Made by a program: the position numbers and the translations under genes
Part shown: positions 1 to 8,715 of the stretch, in pieces
Layout: every line of letters starts with the position of its first letter
How positions within the stretch are numbered: position 1 is the first letter of the stretch
The notes under the pieces: generated by a model
What the model was told of the DNA's origin: nothing
Databases searched by the model: none
Seen by the model: the letters and a program-made list of their open reading frames with translations, nothing else
Origin: Oxalobacteraceae bacterium
GTDB lineage: Bacteria; Pseudomonadota; Gammaproteobacteria; Burkholderiales; Burkholderiaceae_D
Reading direction: 5' to 3'
DNA: 41,202 nt
Assembly: GCA_013284265.1 (NCBI GenBank)
Contig: JABTBR010000058.1
Location: forward strand, 1-41,202

Positions 1-1
1 G

Positions 2-1051
2 CGCCAGCCGGACCTGAGCCTGATCTTCTTTTCCAGCGCCGAGGGTGCCGCCGGTGGCACCTACCGCTTGCTGCTCGAAGCGGTGCGCTTCGCCGACCAG
101 GCCGGCTTCAAGGCGGTATGGACGCCGGAACGCCACTTCCAGGATGTCGGCGGTCCCTATCCGAATCCTTCCGTGCTGAGCGCCGCGATTGCCGCGATCA
201 CCACGAATTTGCGGGTACGCGCCGGCAGCATCAATCTGCCGCTGCACGATCCGCTGCGCGTGGCCGAGGAATGGGCCGTGGTCGACAACCTGTCCAACGG
301 CCGCGTCGACCTGGCCATCGCGCCGGGCTGGCACGGGGGCGACTTCATCCTGCAGCCGCAGAACTACGAAACCCGCCGCGAAGTGGCCAGCACTTCCCTC
401 GACCAGGTGCAGGCGCTGTGGCGGGGTGACGCCATCACGCGCACCGACCCGGTGGGCGCCAGCGTCCAGGTGCGCACCTTCCCGCGCCCGGTGCAGGCCG
501 AACTGCCGGTGTGGCTGACCATTTCGCAAAACACCGAGGCCTGGGCCTATGCCGGCCGGCGCGGCGTGAACGTTCTGACGGCGCTGATCAACCACAGCCT
601 GGAAGGCCTGGTCGAACGGATCGCGGTCTACCGCGCGGCGCGCGCCGAGGCGGGTCTGGACCCGGCCGGCGGCGTGGTATCGCTGATGCTGCACACCTAT
701 GTCGGCGCCGACGGCGAAGACGTCAAGGAAATGGTCCGGCCGGCGCTGAGCGCCTACCTGTCCGGCTTCCTGTCGCAGCAGGATCACCTGAACAGTGCCG
801 ACCAGCGCCACCAGGACGTGCGCGCCCTGGTCAAGGCCGATCCGCAAGCCTTCGTCGACTTCGTGTTCGAGCGCTACTACGAGAGTTGTTCGCTGCTGGG
901 CAGCGCCGAACGCTGTGCCGCGATGCTGCGGCGCGTGGCCGCGGCCGGCGTCAGCGAAGTGGCCTGCCTGATTGACTTCGGCCTGGAACACGAGCAGGTG
1001 CAGCAAGGGCTGCGCCGTCTGGCCGCCCTGCTCCCTTCCGCCGCGGCGTGA
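2..1051 (+). CDS. MupA/Atu3671-family FMN-dependent luciferase-like monooxygenase (5' partial)
   Basis: The frame is open from base 2 and the first visible residues (RQPDLSLIFFSSAEG) already match the core of the family, so the start lies outside the window; 349 residues are visible. Family hallmarks are the segments LLLEAVRFAD, VWTPERHF, GGPYPNPSV, LPLHDPLRVAEEWAVVDNL, GWHGGDF and FPRPVQAELPVW. The fold is a bacterial-luciferase TIM barrel that uses reduced FMN and O2. This subfamily is known mostly as stand-alone or embedded domains of NRPS/PKS pathways (natural-product LLM), which agrees with the acyl-AMP ligase and type II thioesterase just downstream. It could therefore be the last domain of a larger synthetase rather than a free enzyme; the missing 5' end leaves this open. 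The substrate is unknown. The flavin reductase at 8716 could supply FMNH2, but that is inference. Confidence 0.9.
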   Translation, partial: RQPDLSLIFFSSAEGAAGGTYRLLLEAVRFADQAGFKAVWTPERHFQDVGGPYPNPSVLSAAIAAITTNLRVRAGSINLPLHDPLRVAEEWAVVDNLSNGRVDLAIAPGWHGGDFILQPQNYETRREVASTSLDQVQALWRGDAITRTDPVGASVQVRTFPRPVQAELPVWLTISQNTEAWAYAGRRGVNVLTALINHSLEGLVERIAVYRAARAEAGLDPAGGVVSLMLHTYVGADGEDVKEMVRPALSAYLSGFLSQQDHLNSADQRHQDVRALVKADPQAFVDFVFERYYESCSLLGSAERCAAMLRRVAAAGVSEVACLIDFGLEHEQVQQGLRRLAALLPSAAA

Positions 1052-1097
1052 GCGTAGCCGCTTCGATACTTTCATTCACATTTTAATTATTCCGACC

Positions 1098-3182
1098 ATG
1101 ACCACGACCTCCTCCCCGGCGCGCAACGATGTGCGCAACTTCAACCGCGCGCTGCAGACGCAAATCGAACAGCATCCCGAGAAACAGGTGCTGCGCTTCC
1201 TGAACGCGCAATCCGAAGTCGGCCACGCGCTGCGCTATGCGGACCTGGACGGCAAGGCGCGCAGCATCGCCGCGCATCTGCTGGCCCACGCCCGCCCCGG
1301 CGACCGCGTGATGCTGCTGTTCCCGAACGGCGCCGAGTTCATTTCCGCCTTCATCGGCTGCCTGTACGCCGGCATGATCGCCGTGCCGGTGTACGCCTTC
1401 GATCAGCAGCGCCTGCAAAAGTCGCTGCCGCTGCTGGTGAACGTACTGCGTGACAGCGGCGCGGCCGTGCTGCTGGCGCCCGACGAACTGGTGCAGCAGC
1501 TGCGCCAGCCGCTGGCGGCCCAGCCGGAACTGGCCAGCAGCGTGCGCCTCGCCGCGCTGGAGACGGCACTGGCGGCCGCGCCGCTGGCGCAGATCGCCGA
1601 TCCCGAGGCGAGCCAGATCGCCTTCCTGCAATACACCTCCGGTTCCACCGGCCGTCCCAAGGGCGTCATGGTCTCCCACGGCAACCTGGTCGACAATGAA
1701 ACCCGCATCGCCGCCGCCTTCGGCATCAATCAGGACTCGCGTGGCGTGTTCTGGCTGCCGCACTACCACGACATGGGCCTGATCGGCGGCCTGCTGCAGC
1801 CGCTGTACTCCGGTTTCGAGTCGACCTTCATCTCGCCGGCGCACTTCGCCAAGGACCCGCTGTCCTGGCTGGAAACCATCAGCGCCTGCCAGGCCAACCT
1901 GAGCGGCGCGCCGAACTTCGCCTACGAGATCTGCGCCCGCGATCCATCCGAGGAGCGCGTGCAGCGCCTGGAACTGGCTCAGTGGAGCACCGCCTTCTGC
2001 GGCGCCGAGCCGATCCGCGCGCAAACGCTGCAACGCTTCAGCGACCGCTTCGCGCCGCGCGGCTTCAAGGCGCGCGCCTTCCTGCCATGCTACGGCCTGG
2101 CCGAGGCGACCCTGTTCGTCACCGGCCGTTTCGGTGACGTCAGCCAGATCGCCCGCGATATCGATCCGGAAGCGCTGCGCCAGGGCGTGGCCCAGGCCAG
2201 CGCGCCCGGCGCGGCCCCTTACCGCGCCGTCTCCAGCGGCCATATCGGCGCGCCGGGCGAGGTGGTGATCGTCGATCCGGACACGCTGACCCAGCGCGCC
2301 GACGGCCAGGTTGGCGAAATCCTGGTATGCACGCCCAGCGTGGCGCAAGGCTACTGGCAGAACGAGGAAGCCACCCGCGCCATCTTCCAGGCCAAGGTGG
2401 CGGGCCTGGACGGCGCTTACCTGCGCACCGGCGACCTCGGTTTTGTGCTGGAGGGCGAACTGTTCGTCAGCGGCCGCCGCAAGGAGCTGATCATCCTGAA
2501 TGGCCGTAACTACTACCCACAGGATATCGAAGCGACGGTGCTCGAACGCGCCGGTGCCCTCAAGCCGGCCAGCTGCGCGGCCTTCGGCATCGAACGCGAT
2601 GGCGCCGAACAACTGGTGATCGCGCTGGCGGTACGCCGCACCGACGTCGGCGCCGAGGAAGGCCAGGCCATCCTGGCCGAGGTGGCCACCGCCGTTGGCG
2701 CCAGCCATGGCGTGCCGGTGGCGCGCCTGCTGCTGGTGCCGCCGCGCGCCATCGGCAAGACCACCAGCGGAAAATTGCAGCGCGCCGCCTGCCGCGGCCA
2801 ATATCTGAACGGGACACTGGAATTGCTGCTGAGCTGGCCGTCGCAGGACAGCGGCTTGCCGGGTGCCGCCGAGCAGCCGCTGGCCGCTCCCGCCACCCCG
2901 GTCGAGCGCTGGCTGCATGGCGCCTGCTGCAAATTGCTGCAGCGCGAAGCGATCGGCATGCACGCCTCGCTGCTGGAGCTGGGCGTGAACAGCATCGAGC
3001 TGGCCCAGCTGGCGTCGGCGATCGAGGGCCGCTTCGGCTTCGCGCCCAAGATCGACGAAGTGTTCGCACAACCGACCTTGCACGCGCTGGCCGCCGGGAT
3101 CGACACGCGCCTGCAGCTGGCCGTGGCCACCATGCCAGAACAGCAGTTGCGCGAGCTGCTGCTGGCGCTGGACGCGGCTTGA
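1098..3182 (+). CDS. Fatty acyl-AMP ligase with C-terminal carrier-protein domain (FAAL-ACP)
   Basis: This 694-residue protein would activate a fatty acid as acyl-AMP and pass it to its own or another carrier. The adenylation core P-loop YTSGSTGRPKG is present, as are the FAAL-typical run WLPHYHDMGLIGG...LQPLY, the TGDLGF motif and GKTTSGKLQR near the C-terminal subdomain. The last 80 or so residues form a phosphopantetheine carrier domain with the attachment serine in ELGVNSIEL. ATG 1098 is chosen because homology begins there (NDVRNFNRALQTQIEQHPEK); earlier in-frame starts would overlap the upstream gene. No good ribosome binding site is visible. It follows the monooxygenase by 46 bases and its stop touches the next gene, so the genes form one operon. 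FAALs usually start lipopeptide or lipid-primed polyketide assembly, which implies synthetase genes left of the window. Confidence 0.92.
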   Translation: MTTTSSPARNDVRNFNRALQTQIEQHPEKQVLRFLNAQSEVGHALRYADLDGKARSIAAHLLAHARPGDRVMLLFPNGAEFISAFIGCLYAGMIAVPVYAFDQQRLQKSLPLLVNVLRDSGAAVLLAPDELVQQLRQPLAAQPELASSVRLAALETALAAAPLAQIADPEASQIAFLQYTSGSTGRPKGVMVSHGNLVDNETRIAAAFGINQDSRGVFWLPHYHDMGLIGGLLQPLYSGFESTFISPAHFAKDPLSWLETISACQANLSGAPNFAYEICARDPSEERVQRLELAQWSTAFCGAEPIRAQTLQRFSDRFAPRGFKARAFLPCYGLAEATLFVTGRFGDVSQIARDIDPEALRQGVAQASAPGAAPYRAVSSGHIGAPGEVVIVDPDTLTQRADGQVGEILVCTPSVAQGYWQNEEATRAIFQAKVAGLDGAYLRTGDLGFVLEGELFVSGRRKELIILNGRNYYPQDIEATVLERAGALKPASCAAFGIERDGAEQLVIALAVRRTDVGAEEGQAILAEVATAVGASHGVPVARLLLVPPRAIGKTTSGKLQRAACRGQYLNGTLELLLSWPSQDSGLPGAAEQPLAAPATPVERWLHGACCKLLQREAIGMHASLLELGVNSIELAQLASAIEGRFGFAPKIDEVFAQPTLHALAAGIDTRLQLAVATMPEQQLRELLLALDAA

Positions 3183-3196
3183 GCGGGGGACAGGCG

Positions 3197-3757
3197 ATGA
3201 CGACTTATCGATTCTGCGGCATCCGCCCGCAGCTGGCCGCCGATGTCTTCATGGGCCCCGGCGCCCAGGTGATCGGCGACGTGCGCCTGGATGCCGGCGT
3301 CAGCATCTGGAGCAATGCGGTGCTGCGCGGCGACCACGAGCCCATCCATGTGGGTGCGGGCAGCAATGTGCAGGATGGCTGCATCCTGCATACCGATCCC
3401 GGCTTTCCGCTGACCCTGGGTGCCGAAGTGAGCATCGGCCACAACGCCGTGCTGCACGGCTGCACCGTGGGCGCGGGTTCGGTCATCGGCATGAATGCCG
3501 TGATCATGAATGGCGTGGTGGTGGGCCGCGCCAGCCTGGTGGCGGCCGGCAGCGTGCTGGGCAGCGGACAGAGTTATCCCGACGGCTCGCTGATCAGCGG
3601 CAATCCGGCCAAGGTGGTGGTGGCGCTGTCGCCGGAGGACCGCGAAGGCTTGCTCAGCGGCACGCGCGGCTATGCGGAGATGGCGCGCAGCTGTCTGGAA
3701 GAAGGCGTGTTCCAGCCTTGTGAACCCGAACTGCTGACGGCGGCGCAACATGGTTGA
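3197..3757 (+). CDS. Gamma-carbonic-anhydrase-like left-handed beta-helix (hexapeptide) protein
   Basis: This 186-residue protein has hexapeptide repeats through its first two thirds and resembles the YrdA/CaiE/gamma-CA group in length. The metal-type histidines are in place: LHTDPG and then GHNAVLHG, the H...HxxxxH arrangement that binds zinc at the trimer interface in this family. ATG 3197 is chosen because it has the strong purine-rich site GCGGGGGA just upstream; a TTG at 3179 overlapping the previous stop is less likely. Its stop overlaps the start of the thioesterase by 8 bases, so it is translationally coupled in the cluster. Many family members have no proven carbonic anhydrase activity. 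A role in supplying bicarbonate or as a scaffold or acyltransferase relative is possible, but nothing here decides. Confidence 0.85.
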   Translation: MTTYRFCGIRPQLAADVFMGPGAQVIGDVRLDAGVSIWSNAVLRGDHEPIHVGAGSNVQDGCILHTDPGFPLTLGAEVSIGHNAVLHGCTVGAGSVIGMNAVIMNGVVVGRASLVAAGSVLGSGQSYPDGSLISGNPAKVVVALSPEDREGLLSGTRGYAEMARSCLEEGVFQPCEPELLTAAQHG

Positions 3758-4610
3758 GGCGGCAGGCGCGGGCCCAGGCACCGCCTTGGCCTCGGCTTCG
3801 GCTTCAAGCGCGGCTTCAAGCGCGGCTTCGACCGCGGGCGCGGCGCGCTGGCTGCGCCATTTCGGCGCGCCCGGTGCCGCCGCCGTCAATCTGGTCTGCC
3901 TGCCGCATGCGGGCGCGGGCGCATTCCAGTTCGCCGCCTGGGCCAAGCCGCTGGCGGGCCTGGCCCATATCGTCGCGGTGCAATTGCCCGGCCGGGAAGA
4001 CCGCCTGGGCGAGCCCTGCATGACCAGCAGCGTGGATCTGGTGGACGAACTGGCGCAAGCCCTGAGCGAGCTGCCGCCCCGTCCGGTGGTGCTGTACGGG
4101 CACAGCATGGGCGCCTCGCTGGCGCATGCGCTGGCCTTGCGCTGGCGCGACCCAAACCGGCCCCTGCGCGCGCTGCTGGTATCGGGCCAGCTGCCGCCGC
4201 ACATCCCGCGCCGGCGCCCGCCGCTGGCCACGCCGGAAGCCCTGCTCGGCTGGTTGCGCGAGCTGGAGGGCATGCCCGCCGCCGTGCTGGCCAACGAGGA
4301 ATTGATGGCGCTGTGGCTGCCCGCGGTATGGGCCGACATGCAATTGCTGGACGATTACTTCGCGGCCGGCCCGCGCGCCAAACTCGACGTTCCGCTGACC
4401 GCGCTGAGCGGCACCGACGACTGGCTGGCGCCGCCGGACAGCGTGGCTTGCTGGCGCGACTGCGCCGGCGCCACCTTCCACAGCGCCACGCTGGAAGGCG
4501 GTCATTTTTTCCCCCACACGAATGCGGCCGCGATGCTCGACACCCTGCGTGCGGCGCTGCTGCGCGCGCTGGCCGGCGCCGACCTGCTGCAAACAAGCTA
4601 CCATCCTTGA
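3750..4610 (+). CDS. Type II thioesterase (GrsT/LgrE-like alpha/beta hydrolase)
   Basis: This 286-residue cytosolic hydrolase would remove mis-primed or stalled acyl groups from carrier domains of NRPS/PKS enzymes. Visible features are the LPHAGAGA oxyanion segment (about residues 51-58), LPGREDRLGEP, the nucleophile elbow GHSMGAS with Ser119, an acid loop around GTDDWLAP, and the catalytic His in GGHFFPH near the C-terminus. The first 35 residues are an Ala/Ser low-complexity stretch encoded by GCTTC-type repeats and may be an unstructured extension. The start ATG overlaps the preceding gene by 8 bases. Type II thioesterases are nearly always found with NRPS/PKS clusters, which supports the reading that a synthetase lies outside the window to the left. 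Confidence 0.92.
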   Translation: MVEAAGAGPGTALASASASSAASSAASTAGAARWLRHFGAPGAAAVNLVCLPHAGAGAFQFAAWAKPLAGLAHIVAVQLPGREDRLGEPCMTSSVDLVDELAQALSELPPRPVVLYGHSMGASLAHALALRWRDPNRPLRALLVSGQLPPHIPRRRPPLATPEALLGWLRELEGMPAAVLANEELMALWLPAVWADMQLLDDYFAAGPRAKLDVPLTALSGTDDWLAPPDSVACWRDCAGATFHSATLEGGHFFPHTNAAAMLDTLRAALLRALAGADLLQTSYHP

Positions 4611-4623
4611 TGAAAGAAATGTA

Positions 4624-5994
4624 ATGGATAAGAAGTCTCTCCCCCTGCTGGCATTGTTGCTAGCCACCGGAAACCTGGCGCTTGCCGCCGATGACAACAG
4701 CAATGCCAGCGCCGCCGCCGCGGCCAACGATGGCGCCAGCGCGCGCATCCGCGAGGAGTCCGCGCCCGCGCCTGCCTATCCTTTGTTCAGCGGCAGCTCG
4801 CTCAATTTCCTGCTGCGCAGTTTCGCCTCCAAGCAAACCGTCAACGGCGCCTTCACGCGCCATGCCTGGACCGAGAACCTGCAAGTGAATTTCGAATCCG
4901 GCTACACACCGGGCACGCTGGGATTCGGCGTGGATATCTCGCCCTTCCTGGCCGCGCGCATCAACAGTACGGAAAAACCGGGCAATCTGGCCCATACCGG
5001 CGCACCGGACGACCGTGCCTGGGCCTATCTGGGCAAGTACGCGCTCAAGGCCAAGCTGGGCGAGAGCACGGTGCTGAAGTACGGCTTGCAGCAGACCAGT
5101 AATCCCGTCATGGAAAGCAAGGACAACCGCGGCCTTCCACCGACTTATCGGGGCTGGACCTTGGCGTCGACCCTGGCGCCGGGCGTGACGGCCGAGGCCG
5201 GCAGTTTCGACCAGATGCTGGGCCGTGGCCGTTCCACGCTGGGGCCGCTGAGCAGCAATTTCGGCGGCGTGCCGGTCGAGCGCCTCAGCTATGCCGGTGC
5301 CAGCTGGGATTACCGCGATGGCGCCAACGCCACGCTCTACCTCAGCCAGGCGCGCGAAGTGTGGAACCAGGCTTATCTGTCATGGACCGAACAGCTGGGC
5401 GAAGCCGCGTCCGTCAAATGGAGCAGCAACGCCAGCGTCTACATCACGCGCGGCCAGGGACGCCGGCTGCAGGGCGATATCGACGGCCAGGCCTACAGCC
5501 TCAGCCTGAAAGGCACGCGCGGCGCCTTCACCGGCATGGTCGCCTTCCAGCAAATCGCCAGCGACTACTTCCACGACTTCCCCGGCGAGACCTGGGGCAA
5601 CGCCCTGTCCAACGCCTTGCTGGTCGACTACGGCGCGCCGCACGAGCGCTCGGTGCAGCTGCGCGGCGTGATCGACGCCGCCAAGCTGGGCGTGCCCGGC
5701 CTGCGCGTGATGTTCTGGAACATCAGCGGCTGGGGCGCGAACGGCGGCACCAATGCGGCCCGCCACAGCCAGCCCAACGATCCGCTGTATGAGCTGTACT
5801 GGAAGAACGGCCGTCCGCTGCAGGGCGGGCACCGCGAGTTCGGCATCTACCCGACCTATGTGCTGCAGGAAGGCAAGTTGAAGGGTAGCAAGCTGTCCTT
5901 CTACGCGGTGGCGCACCGCGCCGCGACCTACTACTACGACAGCGGCATCCGCGAGTACAAGCTCGCGCTGGATATCCCCTGGAAGGCGTTTTGA
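4624..5994 (+). CDS. OprD-family outer-membrane porin
   Basis: This 456-residue protein has a clear signal peptide (MDKK..., hydrophobic core, cleavage expected after ...LALA, about residue 21). The body carries OprD-family hallmarks: RHAWTENLQVNFESGYTPG near the start of the barrel, LKYGLQQTSNPV, NRGLPPTYRGW and a C-terminus rich in alternating aromatic strands ending in Phe, the usual outer-membrane signature. Family members are substrate-specific 18-strand channels for small acids or peptides. It starts 13 bases after the thioesterase stop and continues the same strand. Within a biosynthetic cluster it could serve uptake of a precursor or exit of a product, but it may be an unrelated passenger gene. 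Confidence 0.88.
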   Translation: MDKKSLPLLALLLATGNLALAADDNSNASAAAAANDGASARIREESAPAPAYPLFSGSSLNFLLRSFASKQTVNGAFTRHAWTENLQVNFESGYTPGTLGFGVDISPFLAARINSTEKPGNLAHTGAPDDRAWAYLGKYALKAKLGESTVLKYGLQQTSNPVMESKDNRGLPPTYRGWTLASTLAPGVTAEAGSFDQMLGRGRSTLGPLSSNFGGVPVERLSYAGASWDYRDGANATLYLSQAREVWNQAYLSWTEQLGEAASVKWSSNASVYITRGQGRRLQGDIDGQAYSLSLKGTRGAFTGMVAFQQIASDYFHDFPGETWGNALSNALLVDYGAPHERSVQLRGVIDAAKLGVPGLRVMFWNISGWGANGGTNAARHSQPNDPLYELYWKNGRPLQGGHREFGIYPTYVLQEGKLKGSKLSFYAVAHRAATYYYDSGIREYKLALDIPWKAF

Positions 5995-6012
5995 TCAGGA
6001 TGGCAGGCTAGC

Positions 6013-7290
6013 ATGCGCGCCTTGTACACGGTCCTGAGCGGGCAACTGCTGTCGGCGCTGGGCAGCGCGGTCAGCGCCTGCGCGCTGAACTGGTGGATCT
6101 ATCAGTCCAGCGGTTCGGTGTCGCGCTACGCGCTGGCCTTCTTCTTCACGGCCCTGCCCGGCCTGCTGCTGGCGCCGGTCGCCGGCGTGCTGGTCGACCG
6201 CTATCCGCGCCGCAATGTGATGTTCGCCGGCGCCTTGCTGTCGGCGCTGGTCGGCGTGGCCATGCTGGCGCTGCTGGCCGCCGGGCAGTTGAGCGCCGCC
6301 TGGATCTACGCCGGCATGGGTGTGCAGTCCTGCAGCCTGGCGCTGCATCTGCCTGCGTTCCAGGCACTGGCGCGGCAGTTGACGCCGCCGGAGCGGCTGG
6401 GCCGCAGCGCCGGCCTGCTGCAACTGGCCGAAGCGTGCAGCCAGACGCTGGCGCCTGGCGTGGCGGGCCTGCTCACCTCCACCGTGGGCTTGCCTGGCAC
6501 GCTGACGCTGGCCGTGGCGGGCAACGGCCTGGCCCTGCTGACCCTGGCCATGCTCAAGGCGCCACCGGCGGTCGTGGCCGGCACGGCGGCGAGCGGTTTC
6601 TGGCAAGAGTGCGGGTTCGCGTTCCGCTATCTGCGCGGCAGGGCGGCGCTGCTGCGCCTGCTTGCTTATGCCGCCGGCATGAATTTTGTGCTGGGGATGG
6701 TGCTGGTCTTATCCACACCCTTGCTGCTGAGTTTTACCTCCGCCCGCCAGATGGGCCTGGTGCTGTCCTTCGGCTCCACCGGCCTGCTGTGTTCCAGCCT
6801 GCTGGTGTCGGCCGGCCTCATACGGGTGGACGGCATCGCCGGGCTCAAGCCGTTTTCGCTGATGGCCTCGCTGTGCGTAGGCCTGGCGGCACTGCTGCCT
6901 TCGCCCTGGTGGTTTGCCGGCTTTGGCTTTTGCTTCTTCTTTTCGATCGGCATGATCAACGCCACCACGATGCGTTTCTGGCTCGCGCAGATACCGGCCG
7001 AAGTCCAAGGGCGGGTGTTTTCCGCGCGCCGGCTGGTGTCCCTGTCGATGCTGCCGCTCGCTTATCTGGCGGCCGGTCCGCTGGGCCATTTGTTCCAGGG
7101 CGCGCTGCTGCCGGGGACGGCGCTGGCCGCCAGCCTGGGGCCGGTCTTCGGCGTCGGTCCTGGACGGGGCCTGGCCCTGCTGCTGACCCTGTGCGGGGGC
7201 GCTTTGCTGCTTTTTTCGACTGTCTGCCTGCGTCATCCGGATCTGGCCAAGGCCGGAGCACCGGCTGCCTTTCCTGTTCATTCAACCTAA
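6013..7290 (+). CDS. MFS transporter (EntS-like exporter family)
   Basis: This 425-residue integral membrane protein has about 12 hydrophobic segments. After the second segment comes the MFS motif-A-like loop VDRYPRRNVM (about residues 61-70). The arrangement resembles the MFS_3/EntS group, commonly siderophore or peptide exporters encoded next to NRPS genes. It starts 18 bases after the porin stop, with a GGCAGG site upstream of the ATG. Being sandwiched between a porin and further membrane genes in the cluster suggests an efflux role for the product of the upstream synthetase; the substrate is not predictable from sequence. Confidence 0.87.
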   Translation: MRALYTVLSGQLLSALGSAVSACALNWWIYQSSGSVSRYALAFFFTALPGLLLAPVAGVLVDRYPRRNVMFAGALLSALVGVAMLALLAAGQLSAAWIYAGMGVQSCSLALHLPAFQALARQLTPPERLGRSAGLLQLAEACSQTLAPGVAGLLTSTVGLPGTLTLAVAGNGLALLTLAMLKAPPAVVAGTAASGFWQECGFAFRYLRGRAALLRLLAYAAGMNFVLGMVLVLSTPLLLSFTSARQMGLVLSFGSTGLLCSSLLVSAGLIRVDGIAGLKPFSLMASLCVGLAALLPSPWWFAGFGFCFFFSIGMINATTMRFWLAQIPAEVQGRVFSARRLVSLSMLPLAYLAAGPLGHLFQGALLPGTALAASLGPVFGVGPGRGLALLLTLCGGALLLFSTVCLRHPDLAKAGAPAAFPVHST

Positions 7291-7308
7291 GTAGGGATTG
7301 TTCAATTT

Positions 7309-8148
7309 ATGAAAACCACTGCCACTCCATCCGCGCGGGTCATTCCCGCCTATCTGCGCGCGCTGCCGCCGCTGGTCACCGTCCTCATGATCGGTGCGCT
7401 GCTATGGCACGGGACGGTTCCCGAGCGCAGCAATCCGCATGACTACGCCGATCTGCGCGCCTTTGCCGGCATCGCCAATTTCGGCGACGTGGTGTCCTGC
7501 CTGGGCTTCTTGCTGGTCAGCATCTGGGGCGCCAGCTATCTGGGCGCCCTGCGCCGCTTGGGCACCGCGCCGGCCGCGTGGAACAGCTATGCCGTGTTCC
7601 TGGCCAGCCTGGCGTTTACCGCCGTCGGCGCGGGCTATTACCATGCCGTGCTGAGCGACGCGAGCCTGCTGTATTCGCGCCTGCCGAACGTGCTGATGCT
7701 GGTGGGCCTGATATCGCTGGTGCGTGCCGAGACTGCCGGCCAGCCCAATGACAACCGCTTCCTCCTTGCCGGCCTCGCCGCGGCGGTGGGCAGTTTCGTG
7801 TGGTATTCCGTCAGCAAGGCCAACGGCAAGGCCGATACCGGCCCGATCTATCTGATCCAGTTCTTGTGCCTGGTTTTGATTCCGCTCTGGCAAGCTATCT
7901 ATAAAGCGCCATTCGCTGATAAGGTAGCCGTGTATTGTGCCCTGGCGATGTTCCTGCTGTCGCAGGTCGTGGGCGGGCGCGATGCGCAGATCCTGCAGGC
8001 GACTGGCTGGATCAGCGGGCACACCATTTTCCATTTGTTCGGCACGGCCGCGGCAGCGCCCATCGTCTGGAATATGCGCCGCCGTGTGTTGCAGGCGAAG
8101 GCGCAAGCATTGGTGGCGCCAGCCGCTGCTGTCCGCAAAGCCGCCTGA
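7309..8148 (+). CDS. Ceramidase-like (CREST superfamily) membrane protein
   Basis: This 279-residue polytopic protein has about seven hydrophobic segments. It resembles bacterial alkaline-ceramidase-like CREST proteins: an NFGDVVSCLGFLLVS segment in place of the usual N-x-SN-x-PF motif, AGYYH (His112), a SRLPNVLM segment where relatives have DRLPM, and a late GHTIFHL (His238, His242). In CREST hydrolases the His residues and the Asp form a zinc site. Here the aspartate position is Ser123, so the protein may be inactive or use a different ligand. It follows the MFS gene by 18 bases and precedes the small monooxygenase by 33, so it is probably co-transcribed. The family call is moderate, and the substrate is unknown. 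Confidence 0.6.
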   Translation: MKTTATPSARVIPAYLRALPPLVTVLMIGALLWHGTVPERSNPHDYADLRAFAGIANFGDVVSCLGFLLVSIWGASYLGALRRLGTAPAAWNSYAVFLASLAFTAVGAGYYHAVLSDASLLYSRLPNVLMLVGLISLVRAETAGQPNDNRFLLAGLAAAVGSFVWYSVSKANGKADTGPIYLIQFLCLVLIPLWQAIYKAPFADKVAVYCALAMFLLSQVVGGRDAQILQATGWISGHTIFHLFGTAAAAPIVWNMRRRVLQAKAQALVAPAAAVRKAA

Positions 8149-8181
8149 TTTTTTCATTGTTTTCATCCAGAGGGAGTACTG

Positions 8182-8481
8182 ATGTTTTATGAAATCGTGA
8201 CCATCCAGGTCAAGCCGGACACGCACGCGGATTTCGAAGCCGCCATCGCCAAAGCCGTGCCGCTGTTCCAGCGTTCCCGTGGCTGCCAATCGCTGCGCCT
8301 GGAGCGCTCGGTCGAGCAGCCCGACACCTACAAGATCGTGATTGGCTGGGCCACGCTGGAAGATCACACCACCCACTTCGTCGCCAGCGAGGAAGTGCAG
8401 GAGTTCCGCCGTCTGGCCGGCGGCTTCGTCGCCGCGCCGACGCATATGGAACACGTGCAGATTGTGTTGAACGGGTTTTGA
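8182..8481 (+). CDS. ABM-type small monooxygenase/quinol-oxygenase-like protein
   Basis: This 99-residue single-domain protein has the dimeric alpha+beta barrel signature: an N-terminal strand FYEIVTIQVKP, the RGCQSLRLERSVEQPDTYKIVIGW core and DHTTHFVAS before the last helix. ABM-domain proteins are cofactor-free oxygenases in polyketide tailoring, but others act on quinones or are of unknown function. A good ribosome binding site (GGGAG) lies 7 bases before the ATG. It is the last gene of the first + strand run; 41 bases after its stop begins a palindromic repeat that probably ends transcription. Its position suggests tailoring of the upstream product, but this is not proven. Confidence 0.82.
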   Translation: MFYEIVTIQVKPDTHADFEAAIAKAVPLFQRSRGCQSLRLERSVEQPDTYKIVIGWATLEDHTTHFVASEEVQEFRRLAGGFVAAPTHMEHVQIVLNGF

Positions 8482-8522
8482 TTCTTACGTTTTAGCGCTG
8501 GCGTGCCGCAACGCGTTTTTAG

Positions 8523-8585
8523 AACCCACGGCAAAGAGCTGGGGTCTGACCCGCCGGGTCAGACCCCAGGGGTACGCCGTGGGTT
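8523..8585. repeat. Nested palindromic intergenic repeat, copy 1 (short form; probable terminator)
   Basis: The outer arms AACCCACGGC (8523-8532) and GCCGTGGGTT (8576-8585) are exact complements. Inside is a second near-perfect palindrome, GGGGTCTGACCC-gcc-GGGTCAGACCCC. A further 9-base complementary pair, CGCTGGCGT (8496-8504) and ACGCCAGCG (8594-8602), flanks the element. The T-run after the right arm and the place 41 bases after the ABM gene stop suggest a rho-independent terminator. The other copies are at 24838, 38048 and 40544. Confidence 0.9.
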
Positions 8586-8715
8586 TTAAACGGACGCCAG
8601 CGGCCCGCAAGCAAACCACTCAAACCAACTTCCCCGCGCTGGAATTGCACGATGCACTGGCCATTCCATCCCAGTACATCGCGCAATGCAAGCGCACCAC
8701 AGCAAGGAAACCGCC

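Noticed and set aside
1083..3083. A 666-codon open frame on the - strand opposite the FAAL gene
   Set aside because: It lies wholly inside the fatty acyl-AMP ligase and shows no recognisable motif.
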